This document shows positions 41,401 to 48,300 of a DNA stretch of 64,000 nucleotides, piece after piece. The notes below the pieces were generated by a model. It did no database searches. It worked only from the letters and a program-made list of their open reading frames with translations, and was not told the origin of the DNA. Every line of letters starts with the position of its first letter. Position 1 is the first letter of the stretch. The translations under genes and the position numbers were made by a program. Origin of the DNA: Brasenia schreberi (taxonomy: Eukaryota > Streptophyta > Magnoliopsida > Nymphaeales > Cabombaceae); assembly GCA_036023115.1 (NCBI GenBank), contig JAYKKT010000056.1, positions 1,054,001 through 1,118,000 of the forward strand, read 5' to 3'.

Positions 41401-43873
41401 ACGATGGAAGAGTCTTGTTCTTCTTCACCACCAAAAACAGCCAACAATAAAAGAAACACACGCAGGAATAGGCGGCAGAATTTTTTCTGTTCATCTTCCC
41501 TACTATTCCAAGATTTTCAAATGGGATTCTAAAGATTAACAACCGTTTAGGCTCTGATACCATCTTGTGATTAAAATCAATCTTATTGAATGAAAAATGG
41601 AACCAACTTACAGAATATGCAATCGGCCCAATCTCAGGAGACGCACACACTGCAGCTGCCGCCTATTCCACTTTTCTTCTCATACTTTCTACCTAAACTC
41701 TAATTAGCTATTTATACTTTATTCTAACTTAATTTCCTAATCTACTCCTACTAAGTATTAACTATTTCTAAGATAACATAGGACTCAAATTAACAAAATA
41801 ACATGAGACAGGACGTTCTTTTACATGACTCGACTCTCAACACATGACACAACGACTCCCTTAACAAAACATACCATAAAAAAGAGAGTTTCTTACTTTC
41901 CTTATCCTCTTTAAAATTAATTGCCTATACTTACGCTGATTGGGGAGGTAATTTCAATGACACAAACAATTTTTTGTGTGTTTTCAGGTGACTCTCTTAT
42001 CTCATGAAAGTGTAAAAAACAACAAAAGGTCTTACTCTCATCCACAGAGGCCGAATATAGAGCAGCAACAATAACAACAACAATAGAACTAACATACCTA
42101 CACGTACATTTGGAGTATCCGTCTCAGATGTACTGTGACAATAAGAGTGTCATGTATATTACACGTAACAACACCTTTCACGAGTGTACAAAGCACATTG
42201 AAATGGATTGTCAATATTTTTGAGAAGAATATCTATAAGAAAATCTTGATTTTCAGTATGTTCTCTTTCAACACCTCGGTTTCAAGAACTTATGAGCAAA
42301 TTGTTAGTTGTTTCTTTGTCAGTTTGAGAGAGGGTGTTAGAAGGACTCTTGCCCACCACCATTGTCACTTGCTGCCAGCTATTGGGCCAGCCGTTGCAGC
42401 CAGCCAGCTAGCTAGCCATTGGGTGCTGGCCCTATTTCTTACTCTCTCTTCCTATTGTATTCTACCTTCCTTTCTCTATAAATACTCCTCTTCACTTTTA
42501 TAATATCAAGCCATGGGGTTTTGCCTAGTGTTCTTTTTTCAAAGTGTCTATGTTGTACAATTTAGTGCTTAAGACAAAGTTGGACTGATTCTTAGTGAAG
42601 TACTTAAGGCACTTCGTATGACTATCGAGATCGGGTGAGACCGATCTCCAATTACAATCGTCACCTAGAACTGTGTAGTTGGAGAAAACCTGACCAGGAT
42701 AGACTTTGTCCGTGCACAACCTCACACAAAGGTGGAGTCAAGAGGGACTTTTGTGGAGGAAAGCGCTGAACGTTATGCCTAGAGCTATCAAAACAATCCT
42801 GGCTACTTTCTTCCATCGATGGTTTTGCCTTGTAAAAGTTTTTGTATTTGAGTATTTACCATCAACTTAATATTATCCCATGTAAGTTTCTTTGTTGAAA
42901 TTCTATATTGACATGCATTTCTTGCATTATGTCTTCCATGCACCTGTTTCAGCTTGAGAGTGCTACTTGAATTGTCTACCAGTCCAAAGCCACAAACGTT
43001 TTCTGTTAATCCAGCCCATTTGCAGTAGCCCAGTATGCACTGGACCTCTCTTTGCACCTATAAAACACAATTCACTATACTATCTTTTGCATTATCTGTG
43101 TTGCCTGCTTCTGAACGATCTACTAATTCCCCATGCATTTTACTCGGTGAAAACCCATTTCTGGGCATTGACGTATCCTGCCTTCCTGATTATAAGATTG
43201 GATGAAGTGCTCGCTGAGAACTACTTGTAGCTCATGCCTCAAACATATTAAAAAATGCTGCTTTCTGATAGCAAGGATAAAGTATTAGGCTACCATAACA
43301 AAACATCTTAAAGTACTTTAATATGCCAATTTAATCAATGGTTGTACCATATTATTTGTAGTTTGAATATTTAAATTGTGAAGCCTAAATAGGAGCTCTT
43401 TTAGTGTATCTTCACGGAAAACCATGTTGATATGGTTCCAAGTGTACTGAACAAGCAGCCTTGTATGGTACAATATGTACGCTATGCTAAATCCTGAAAG
43501 TTTTGCCTATAAAGTTCCTCTTATGCTCGATTTTTGTTTTTCTATTTTCATGATTGTGTTGAAAGTTTCTCTTATGCCCTGTCTAGTATGGGAAAAGGCT
43601 TAGTTGTTGTTGTTGTTGTATTTTCATGATTGTGTGATGTGTTTCTCTTGTTAGGAGTCCGCCTCTTAATACTTTCTGCGGCTTTGCTTGTCATCGCAGG
43701 TTGAGGTTATGTGCTGCGGCCATTCTGTAGAGCCAAGCTTTTCTCTGCATGATCTAGTTGATATCTGGATAAAGAATGAAGAAGACGGCGCTCATGCTCT
43801 TAGAAAGGACAGCAAGGGCTGTGACATTCCGGAGTATGTCATGGTGTTGAATTACAGCAGGAAACTTGAGTAA
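12781..43873 (+). CDS. DRIP: DRIP-type RING/RAWUL E3 ubiquitin-protein ligase, 7 exons, giant introns
   Basis: Coding exons are 12781-12895, 13154-13253, 13410-13722, 13829-14283, 14434-14481, 24809-24881 and 43700-43873. All have GT/AG borders and consistent phases (1,2,0,2,2,0), giving 1278 nt and 425 aa. Arabidopsis DRIP1/2 are about 420 aa. A complete C3HC4 RING is formed by C19, C22, C35, H37, C40, C43, C56 and C59. Basic, Ser-rich linkers follow (for example [10 protein letters not shown]). The C-terminal RAWUL ubiquitin-like domain covers about residues 325-425 ([33 protein letters not shown]). In Arabidopsis DRIPs are nuclear E3 ligases that ubiquitinate DREB2A and restrain drought responses; that role is transferred from the family. 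No stop or frameshift is seen. Introns 5 (10,327 bp) and 6 (18,818 bp) are filled with transposons. Confidence 0.93.
14482..16135 (+). other. First part of DRIP intron 5, no recognised element
   Basis: Unique-looking intronic sequence. A 101-codon forward ORF at 15506-15811 has a hydrophobic start but no recognised domain, and I treat it as chance. Confidence 0.5.
16141..16379 (+). repeat. copia-1 5' LTR
   Basis: 239 bp, TGTTGAAGAATACC...CATCTTCA. It is missing the last three bases (ACA) that the 3' copy retains. Confidence 0.92.
16651..16836 (-). repeat. 3' LTR of the capturing element
   Basis: 186 bp beginning TGTTGAAATT and ending TTCTTCAACA on the + strand. It is followed at once by the complement of a polypurine tract. 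The first ~90 bp match 19777-19862. Confidence 0.85.
16965..17335 (-). repeat. Minisatellite, about 30-bp unit, roughly ten copies
   Basis: Tandem degenerate copies of CAGCCTTCCTGGCTGTAACA plus CATCAACTTAG / ACAACAACT spacers. It lies between the captured genes and the polypurine tract, which is the 3' non-coding position of the capturing element. Confidence 0.85.
17770..17834 (-). pseudogene. Captured HSP70-15-like fragment, distal piece
   Basis: Reads [18 protein letters not shown], the conserved continuation of REEF in plant HSP110-type Hsp70s (the usual form being REEF..KL..VEDWLY). It is continuous with the fragment at 18232-18530 except for the intervening EF-Ts segment. Downstream to about 17600 the frame continues into sequence I do not recognise. 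Confidence 0.8.
17833..18231 (-). pseudogene. Captured mitochondrial elongation factor Ts 5' fragment
   Basis: Reverse-strand translation gives a presequence-like stretch, then [35 protein letters not shown], a stop (TAG at 17853-17851, in place of the usual Gln codon) and KDLRKR. This is the N-terminal UBA-like domain of plant mitochondrial EF-Ts, which in the parent acts as nucleotide-exchange factor for EF-Tu. Only about the first 130 residues' worth is present. It is inserted in frame within the chaperone fragment. Confidence 0.85.
18232..18530 (-). pseudogene. Captured HSP70-15/HSP110-type chaperone fragment
   Basis: Reads [20 protein letters not shown], then [42 protein letters not shown] and DSEREEF. 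This is the linker and start of the C-terminal helical domain of plant HSP70-14/15-type co-chaperones. Parental genes are multi-exon, yet no intron is seen here. The open frame of 209 codons (18480-17854) spans this piece and EF-Ts. It is only a fragment, without ATPase domain. Confidence 0.88.
18531..19019 (-). other. Middle of the capturing element, origin unknown
   Basis: The reverse frame at about 18552-18680 reads [20 protein letters not shown] with few lesions and might be a fourth captured fragment, but I do not recognise it. The rest is AT-rich with repeated AATAAATGCAGCCACCA-like words. Confidence 0.4.
19020..19764 (-). pseudogene. Captured pectin acetylesterase 3' fragment
   Basis: On the reverse strand from just after the primer-binding site: [39 protein letters not shown], then (after frameshifts) [68 protein letters not shown] and CDTTCHNLL before a stop. 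That is the C-terminal half of a pectin acetylesterase (family CE13), continuous across positions where plant genes have introns, so probably mRNA-derived. The GCSAGG nucleophile motif reads GCSARA. At least two frameshifts make it non-coding. Confidence 0.9.
19777..19862 (-). repeat. 5' LTR of the capturing element (truncated)
   Basis: Matches the left LTR through TGACTAATATTAAGGAGGAA and GATTGAAGGAAG. It is bordered at 19766-19776 by CCCTGATACCA, the complement of the primer-binding site. The match cannot be followed far past 19862; sequence to about 19905 may be LTR absent from the other copy. Confidence 0.82.
23676..23919 (+). repeat. copia-1 3' LTR
   Basis: 244 bp, preceded by the polypurine tract. 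It ends CTTCAACA, the exact inverse of its start TGTTGAAG. It differs from the 5' copy by many substitutions, so the element is old. Confidence 0.92.
24160..24360 (+). repeat. Two tandem ~88-bp repeats
   Basis: TTGTAGTAAAGTTTCATTAA through GAATAAAGAAGTT and ACTAGTTGTT occurs twice head to tail at about 24185-24271 and 24272-24358, with a few substitutions. Confidence 0.8.
24400..24635 (+). pseudogene. Copia integrase scrap, partly duplicated
   Basis: The forward frames contain a worn HSDVWGP-like block and then [17 protein letters not shown], the IDDYSRFTW motif of copia integrase. The motif is repeated about 90 bp later as [17 protein letters not shown]. It ends about 170 bp before DRIP exon 6. 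Confidence 0.65.
24809..24881 (+). CDS. DRIP: DRIP exon 6 (73 nt, RAWUL part)
   Basis: A 73-nt exon isolated among repeats. It is preceded by GAATTGCATGTGCAG and followed by GTAATTG. Its first base completes the AA left by exon 5 to give Lys, then [20 protein letters not shown]. The fit of phase and motif to exons 5 and 7 is what identifies it. Confidence 0.92.
24990..25857 (+). other. Start of DRIP intron 6, no recognised element
   Basis: No domain-bearing ORF. Reverse ORFs at 25204-25476 and 25713-25979 are unsupported; the latter overlaps the LTR of copia-2. Confidence 0.5.
25863..26231 (+). repeat. copia-2 5' LTR
   Basis: 369 bp. It is longer than the 3' copy mainly through about 35-40 bp of CCAGC-rich sequence near 25950-25985. 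Confidence 0.9.
26406..29955 (-). mobile_element. 5'-truncated RTE LINE (LINE-A) with 17-bp TSD, split by a second LINE
   Basis: AGGACATGGGCACAAAC is repeated exactly at 26406-26422 and 29939-29955. Between them, on the reverse strand, lies an RTE-clade LINE. It starts at the end of the endonuclease-RT linker ([14 protein letters not shown]), followed by RT motifs ([39 protein letters not shown]) and the C-terminal RWFGHIERR, and ends with GTCTAGTATGGGAAAAGGC and a (TTG)n tail. Sequence 26863-28320 is a separate copy inserted within it. The ORF is broken at several places, and the endonuclease domain is absent. Confidence 0.92.
26858..28325 (-). mobile_element. RTE LINE (LINE-B) inserted inside LINE-A
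   Basis: It has its own (TTG)n tail at 26863-26888 and a 329-codon open frame (26905-27894) covering the RT palm ([12 protein letters not shown]) to the C-terminus. The host LINE reads GGCAGGC(A)TAATT on one side (to 26862) and TAATTGCTGC from 28321, so TAATT is duplicated. The 5' end is truncated within the RT N-terminus. Confidence 0.88.
31519..34772 (-). mobile_element. Complete but dead hAT transposon with 8-bp TSD
   Basis: Ends CAGTGTTGTTC (31527) and, inverted, CAGCGTTATCC (34764) form the terminal repeats. CATCAACG / CATCAAAG (31519-31526, 34765-34772) is an 8-bp TSD with one change, as expected of hAT. On the reverse strand a decayed transposase shows a BED-type zinc finger region (34215-34060), DUF659-like parts ([20 protein letters not shown] at about 33250), [14 protein letters not shown] (about 33100), [20 protein letters not shown] (about 32800) and a dimerisation region [20 protein letters not shown] (about 32260). 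Stops and frameshifts separate all parts. It sits in the integrase of copia-2. Confidence 0.9.
34570..34764. repeat. Subterminal GTATC/GATAC palindrome cluster of the hAT
   Basis: Dense alternating GTATC and GATAC words, including CGATACGTATCGTACGATACG, in the last 200 bp of the element. Subterminal repeats of this sort are binding sites for hAT transposases; that role here is inferred. Confidence 0.65.
36385..36708 (-). repeat. copia-3 3' LTR with internal hairpin
   Basis: 324 bp. It contains the perfect palindrome GGCCGATTGGAGG-CATT-CCTCCAATCGGCC (about 36444-36473), which the other LTR lacks. Confidence 0.92.
41563..41866 (-). repeat. copia-3 5' LTR
   Basis: 304 bp, about 20 bp shorter than the other LTR because only one arm (CAATCGGCC) of the hairpin is present. 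It ends ...CACAAGA directly against the primer-binding site. Confidence 0.92.
42335..42656 (+). repeat. copia-2 3' LTR
   Basis: 322 bp. It shares TTCCTATTGTATTCTACCTT and CTATCGAGATCGGGTGAG with the 5' copy and ends AATTACA. Confidence 0.9.
42662..43542 (+). other. Last part of DRIP intron 6, no recognised element
   Basis: A reverse ORF at 42803-43057 has no recognisable domain. Confidence 0.45.
43543..43635 (+). mobile_element. Minimal LINE-tail insertion with 17-bp TSD, next to DRIP exon 7
   Basis: TATTTTCATGATTGTGT is repeated at 43543-43559 and 43619-43635. The ~59 bases between end in GTCTAGTATGGGAAAAGGCT and (TTG)n, the last ~45 bases of the RTE family. It ends 64 bases before exon 7. 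Confidence 0.9.
43700..43873 (+). CDS. DRIP: DRIP exon 7 (C-terminal RAWUL and stop)
   Basis: Begins after CATCGCAG with [10 protein letters not shown] and ends YSRKLE-TAA. A LINE-tail insertion lies only 80 bases upstream of its 3' splice site. The 3'UTR is not delimited; an AATAAA at 44080 is one candidate signal. Confidence 0.92.
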   Translation, partial: VEVMCCGHSVEPSFSLHDLVDIWIKNEEDGAHALRKDSKGCDIPEYVMVLNYSRKLE

Positions 43874-43954
43874 GAAATAAAGGGAACTTGTATCTGCAAC
43901 TTCCGGTGGAAAATGGTAGCCTTATTATTGGTACGTCATATTCCATATTTTTGT

Positions 43955-44045
43955 CATACCAGATGCACACCTGGGTGTCTAACTCTTGACCTACCAATAG
44001 AGCACCGAACCCCTAACCAGTGTTATTTGCCCACTTGGAGGCTCA
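43955..44045 (-). mobile_element. Decayed tRNA-derived SINE head
   Basis: The reverse strand reads AACACTGGTTAGGGGTTCGG, later GTCAAGAGTTAGACACCCAG and GTGTGCATCTGG. These match the order and spacing of ACTGGCTAGGGGATCG, GTCATGCGTTCGACCA and CATGCATCTGG in the SINE at 7790-8030, so it is probably the same family. Confidence 0.5.
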
Positions 44046-44129
44046 TGTTGCGGATGTTCAGTGTACATATGCTACATATAATAAAAGCGGTATTCTCATT
44101 CTTTTTATTTCATTATGCATATCTCGAAT

Positions 44130-44454
44130 TGCTGAATCTTTATTTGGATGATGACCGCTTCAAATGAGGGAAAGGTCTCTAAAATGTTGGAAGGAAATAA
44201 TAGAACATGATCTTTTTTTCGTAGGTAAATGCTATTATTTCATTGCATCATGCTCAGCAGCTAATGTAGCGGACTCCATTTAGTATGTCAAAAGGCTTCT
44301 TTTTTTTCATTTGGTTGGTACAAGGTAGATTGGAGACTGAATGAACTTTGTTACTCACTGAAACAGAAATCTGCTTTTATCATCAAGAAATTGAAATATA
44401 TATGTTTCAGCCGACCCATCTCGGAAAAAGGCTTAGTTGTTGTTGATGTTATAT

Positions 44455-44513
<59 letters not shown>

Positions 44514-44770
44514 ATTTCCTGAGTTTATTTTGATGGTGACCACTTCAAAAGAGAGAATGGAAGGTCTATAAATGTTGGAAGGAAACAATAGAACATGATC
44601 TTGTGCTTTTGAGATAAATACTAATATCTCATAACGTCATGCTTAACAGCTACTAAGAGCACATTTAGCAGAATCTATTTAGTATGAGAAAAGGCTTTGT
44701 TTTGGTTTTTGTTCGGTTGATACAAGGTACCATGAAGTTTGTCACTCGTTAAGAAATTGAAATATCTGCC
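44130..44770 (+). repeat. Direct duplication (~390-bp spacing) carrying LINE tails
   Basis: Segments 44145-44405 and 44530-44768 share GACC(G/A)CTTCAAA, TGTTGGAAGGAAA(T/C)AATAGA, the GTATG..AAAAGGCTT LINE end, GTTGATACAAGGTA-like sequence and AAGAAATTGAAATAT. Each includes a worn RTE LINE 3' end. A further LINE tail (CGACCCATCTCGGAAAAAGG) is at about 44413-44445. Confidence 0.7.
44457..44513. repeat. (AC)n(AT)n microsatellite
   Basis: Uninterrupted CA repeats followed by TA repeats, placed right after a LINE tail. Confidence 0.95.
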
Positions 44771-45398
44771 TGCTGATGAGATCGGAATCTCTCAGTATTT
44801 GCACCTCTCCCACATGGCAGTTACGCCTTGTGAAACATACCTCTTAGAGGTTGCCTTACTTCACAGTTTATACATCCACAGGGCAGTAGCAGTGTATCCT
44901 TTATCACAGCTTACACCCACGAGGCTGTTGATGCATTTTCACTTGAATACTGCTGATGCTTTTGCATACCCACCAATTGTATTATGGGAGGAAACGTGAA
45001 CATTTGAAAACACTGTTGACATGTCAAAGGCTATGATGAAGTTGGAATCACTAATTTAATTGCACCTAGATATGTCAAGGACAACGAGGGTCGGGGTGGT
45101 AAGCATTCTCCAGAATGCTCCTTGAATTACCTTGAGAAGACCCAAGATGAATTCCTTTTAAGAGGGTTGAGTCTTCGCAAATGATAGAATGAACGAATAA
45201 GAGTATCCCACTCCACTTGAGAAATAGTGGTTAGCAGTCATTTTTGAAATAAAACACAAAGGGGAAGGGTGGAGGAGAAAGCTTGGGGCGAGGATGGGGC
45301 GGTGTAAATCTAAGCCATTAATTTAAATCTTCATCATAATCGTCCACATTATTGATCATCAATTTCTGAATCTAGTTATTAATTAATCTACACTATTG
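44771..45398. other. Intergenic, nothing recognised
   Basis: Short forward ORF 44739-44999 has no domain. A purine-rich stretch (GGGGAAGGGTGGAGGAG) is at about 45260. Confidence 0.4.
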
Positions 45399-48300
45399 AT
45401 CTATTCATTTTAAAACTCCGCTCATGTAAAGGATCACCCTTGCATTGTCGGTCTCAAGCCCGGATAAAGGAGGAGGGTTGTGGTAGGCTTCCGACAGTCA
45501 GCGTAAAACTTCATCGGATTTTTATAACATGGATTACAAAAATTATGAGCATTGCTTTAGGGCGTCCCCACCTAGCGACGTGTTGCAGAGCCTGAATGTA
45601 GTAATAAATAAGCAAGGGCCACTACATTTTCGCCTGAATGTAGTGAATCAATTGTAGAGAGGGTTCCCACATCATGGACGAGTGTGGATAAAGAAGTTAG
45701 TCCCGCTACATTGCCACCCGAATATAGTGAATAATTTTCAAAGAGGGTCTCTGCATTTTGAATATGGACGGATGCGGGTAAAGAAGCTAGTCGTAGATAA
45801 TAAGGTTCGTATTGGTTCTTGGAATAACAACTACAACAACAACTACAGCAACAACAACTAAGGCTTTTCCCATACTAGACGGGGTCGGCTACATGGATTC
45901 TTTATTTTCACATATCCCTATCGTGTGCCATGTTAGCAGTTAACTCACAATAAGCTAGATCATTCTTTATTGTTTCTTTCCAACACTTTTGTGATCGTCG
46001 TCTAGCTCTTTTAATACTTTCCAAATTTAGTTTTTCAAACCTTCTTAAAGGTTCTTCTTTTGATCTTCTTTCTATATGTCCAAACAATCTTAAACGATAT
46101 TCTCTCATTTTATCCTCTATTGGTGCCACTCCTAATTTGTTTCTAATAATCTCATTATGTATACAATCTTTTCTTGTATGACTACTAATCCATCTCAACA
46201 TCTTCATTTCTATCAAGACATCTTTTGTACATGTTGATAATTAACTGTCCAACACTCAAAACCATAAAACATGGCAAGCCTAATTGATGCTCTATAATAT
46301 TTTCCTTTTAACTTTATTGGTATCTTCTTATCACAAAAAATACTTAATGCTCCTCTTCATTTTAACCAACCAGCATTAATTCTATGCATAACATCTCCAT
46401 CAATTCTTCCATCACTCTGAAAAATTGAAACTAGGTATTTAAAACTATTCTTTTGGAGGATGCAATGTGTGCTAATTTTAATTTCTATGTCCTCTGAGGT
46501 AACCAAACAATTAAACTTACATTCCATATATTTTGTCTTTGTTCTACTAAGTCAAAGGCCTTTGCTTTCTAATGTTTCTCTCCATAGTTCCAATTTTCTA
46601 TTAACTTTTACCTTAGACTCCTCCACTAATATAATGTCATCTGTAAATAACATACACTAAGGTACTTCATCTTGAATATGTTTTGTTAACTCATTTATCA
46701 CCATTATAAATAAGTATGAACTTAATGTTGATCCTTGATGTAACCCAATATTAACTTCAAAGAAATCTATCATTCTTTCATGAGTCCTCACACATGTTTT
46801 TGCACCATCATACATGTCCCTTATAAGAGACAAAATTGGTTGGAGAAAAAGTAAAGGAGATAGAGGATACAAGTTTTAAATTATGGTACTCAGGTAAAAA
46901 AAAGGCTTGAAACGAAGTTGGTATTGTCATAAATAAAGATTTAAAGGATAGTGTAGTAGACATACAATGATATGGTGATCGAATTATGACGTTGAAATTA
47001 GTGTTAGGAGCAGAGGTTTTGAATATGGTTTGTGCTTACACATCCCAAGTATGACTAAAAGATAGTATAAAAGCAACTTTTTGGAAAGAGTTAGATAAGG
47101 TGATTCAAAAGATTTCACAAAGAGAGATGATTTGTTTAGGAGGAGACTTAAATGGATATGTTGGTAAAGAGGCATTAGGATATCAAGGGATTCGTGGAAA
47201 CTTTGGTTTTGGGGATATAAATAGGGAAGGTAGAGAGATTTTAAATTTTGTTATGGCATTTGATCTCTTTATAGTCAATACAATCTTCAAAAAATGAGAT
47301 GAACATTTAATTACTTATAAGAGTGGCTTATTACAAACACAAATTGATTACTTTATTTGTAGAAAAAAAAGATAGAGCGTGTTGTAAAGATTGCAAGGTA
47401 ATTACAGGAGAAAGCTTAACCACCCAACATTGACTTTTAGTTATGGATTTACAAATAAAAAAATGAACAAAGAAGAAAAAAGTGCATCGAGTTATTCATA
47501 CTAAGTGGTAGAACCTCAAAAGCAAGAAAGAAGATATATTTAAACACAAAGTCCTTCAAAGAGATGTTTGGAATTATGTTGGTATACCCTATGATATGTG
47601 AAACAATATGGCTATACATATTAAGAGAGTGGCGAAAGATGTGTTAGGTGTATCTAAGGGAGGTGTACCGGTACAAAAAGAAGCTTGGTGGTGGAGTGAA
47701 GTAGTGCAAAATAAGGCAAAGAGGGCATGTTACAAATTACATTATGCTAAGAAAACTAGTGAAACTTTAGAGACTTATAAGAAAGCAAAGAAGGAAGCAA
47801 AAAAGGCAGTGGGTGAAGCAAAAGCTAAAATTTAGGAGAATTTACATAAAAAACTCAACTCAAAAGAGGGTGAAAGAGATATTTTTAGGATAGTTAGGGC
47901 TAGAGATAAGAAAACTAAAGATCTTAATTATATTAGAAGAATCAAAGACGAGGATGAAAAAAATCTAGTGGAAAATGATGATATAAGAAATAGATGAAAA
48001 AACTATTTTTATAAGCTTTTCAATGAAAATAAAGATGTTAGTATTAGCTTAAGAGAGTTAGCTAAATCATAAAAGTATATAAACCACAATTTCTACCGAC
48101 GTATTCAAAAGAATAAAGTCAAAGAGGCTCTTAAATATATGAAGGGTGGTAAATCGATAGGATCAGATAATATTCCTATAAAAGTTTGAAAAATACTAGG
48201 AGAAATAAGAATCACTTGGCTTACAAGACTATTTAATGAAATATGGAAAAACCAAAAGATGCCTGAGGAATGGAGAGCAAATACACTTATACCCATATAT

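Larger units (their letters stand above)
36380..41871 (-). mobile_element. Young copia element (copia-3) with TSD AAACA and TG...GA LTRs
   Basis: AAACA flanks the element (36380-36384, 41867-41871). LTRs are 36385-36708 and 41563-41866 and differ at few positions. On the reverse strand: primer-binding site TGGTATCAGAGCC directly after the 5' LTR (41562-41550), gag (40940-39900, zinc knuckle [14 protein letters not shown]), protease (about 39850-39815), GAG_pre-integrase LWHYRLG (about 39450), integrase (HSDVWGP, about 39260, to about 38700), RT (about 38080-37430) and RNase H (37400-36720), then polypurine tract AACTTGAGGGGGAG before the 3' LTR. The protease reads [10 protein letters not shown] (usual DSGATDHM) with an in-frame stop just before, and gag, RT and RNase H each carry stops or shifts. 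It is therefore inactive though recent. Confidence 0.94.
25858..42661 (+). mobile_element. Old copia element (copia-2), 16.8 kb with three nested insertions
   Basis: LTRs at 25863-26231 and 42335-42656 both begin TGTTAGAAGGACT and end AATTACA. The flanks ATCAT (25858-25862) and ATCGT (42657-42661) are a decayed TSD. The primer-binding site TGGTATGAAAGC is at 26232, and a purine-rich tract GAGAGAGGG precedes the 3' LTR. The decayed coding parts are gag (29956-30720), protease (about 30795, [11 protein letters not shown], catalytic Asp replaced by Glu), integrase (31370-31518 then 34765-35110), RT (35580-36300) and RNase H (41900-42250). It is interrupted by a LINE (26423-29938), a hAT (31527-34764) and a copia (36385-41866). 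With those removed it is a normal-size element of roughly 4.5 kb. It lies in DRIP intron 6. Confidence 0.9.

Noticed and set aside
43700..43873. Separate small gene at exon 7
   Set aside because: Phase, splice site and RAWUL motif make it the last DRIP exon; it has no start context of its own.
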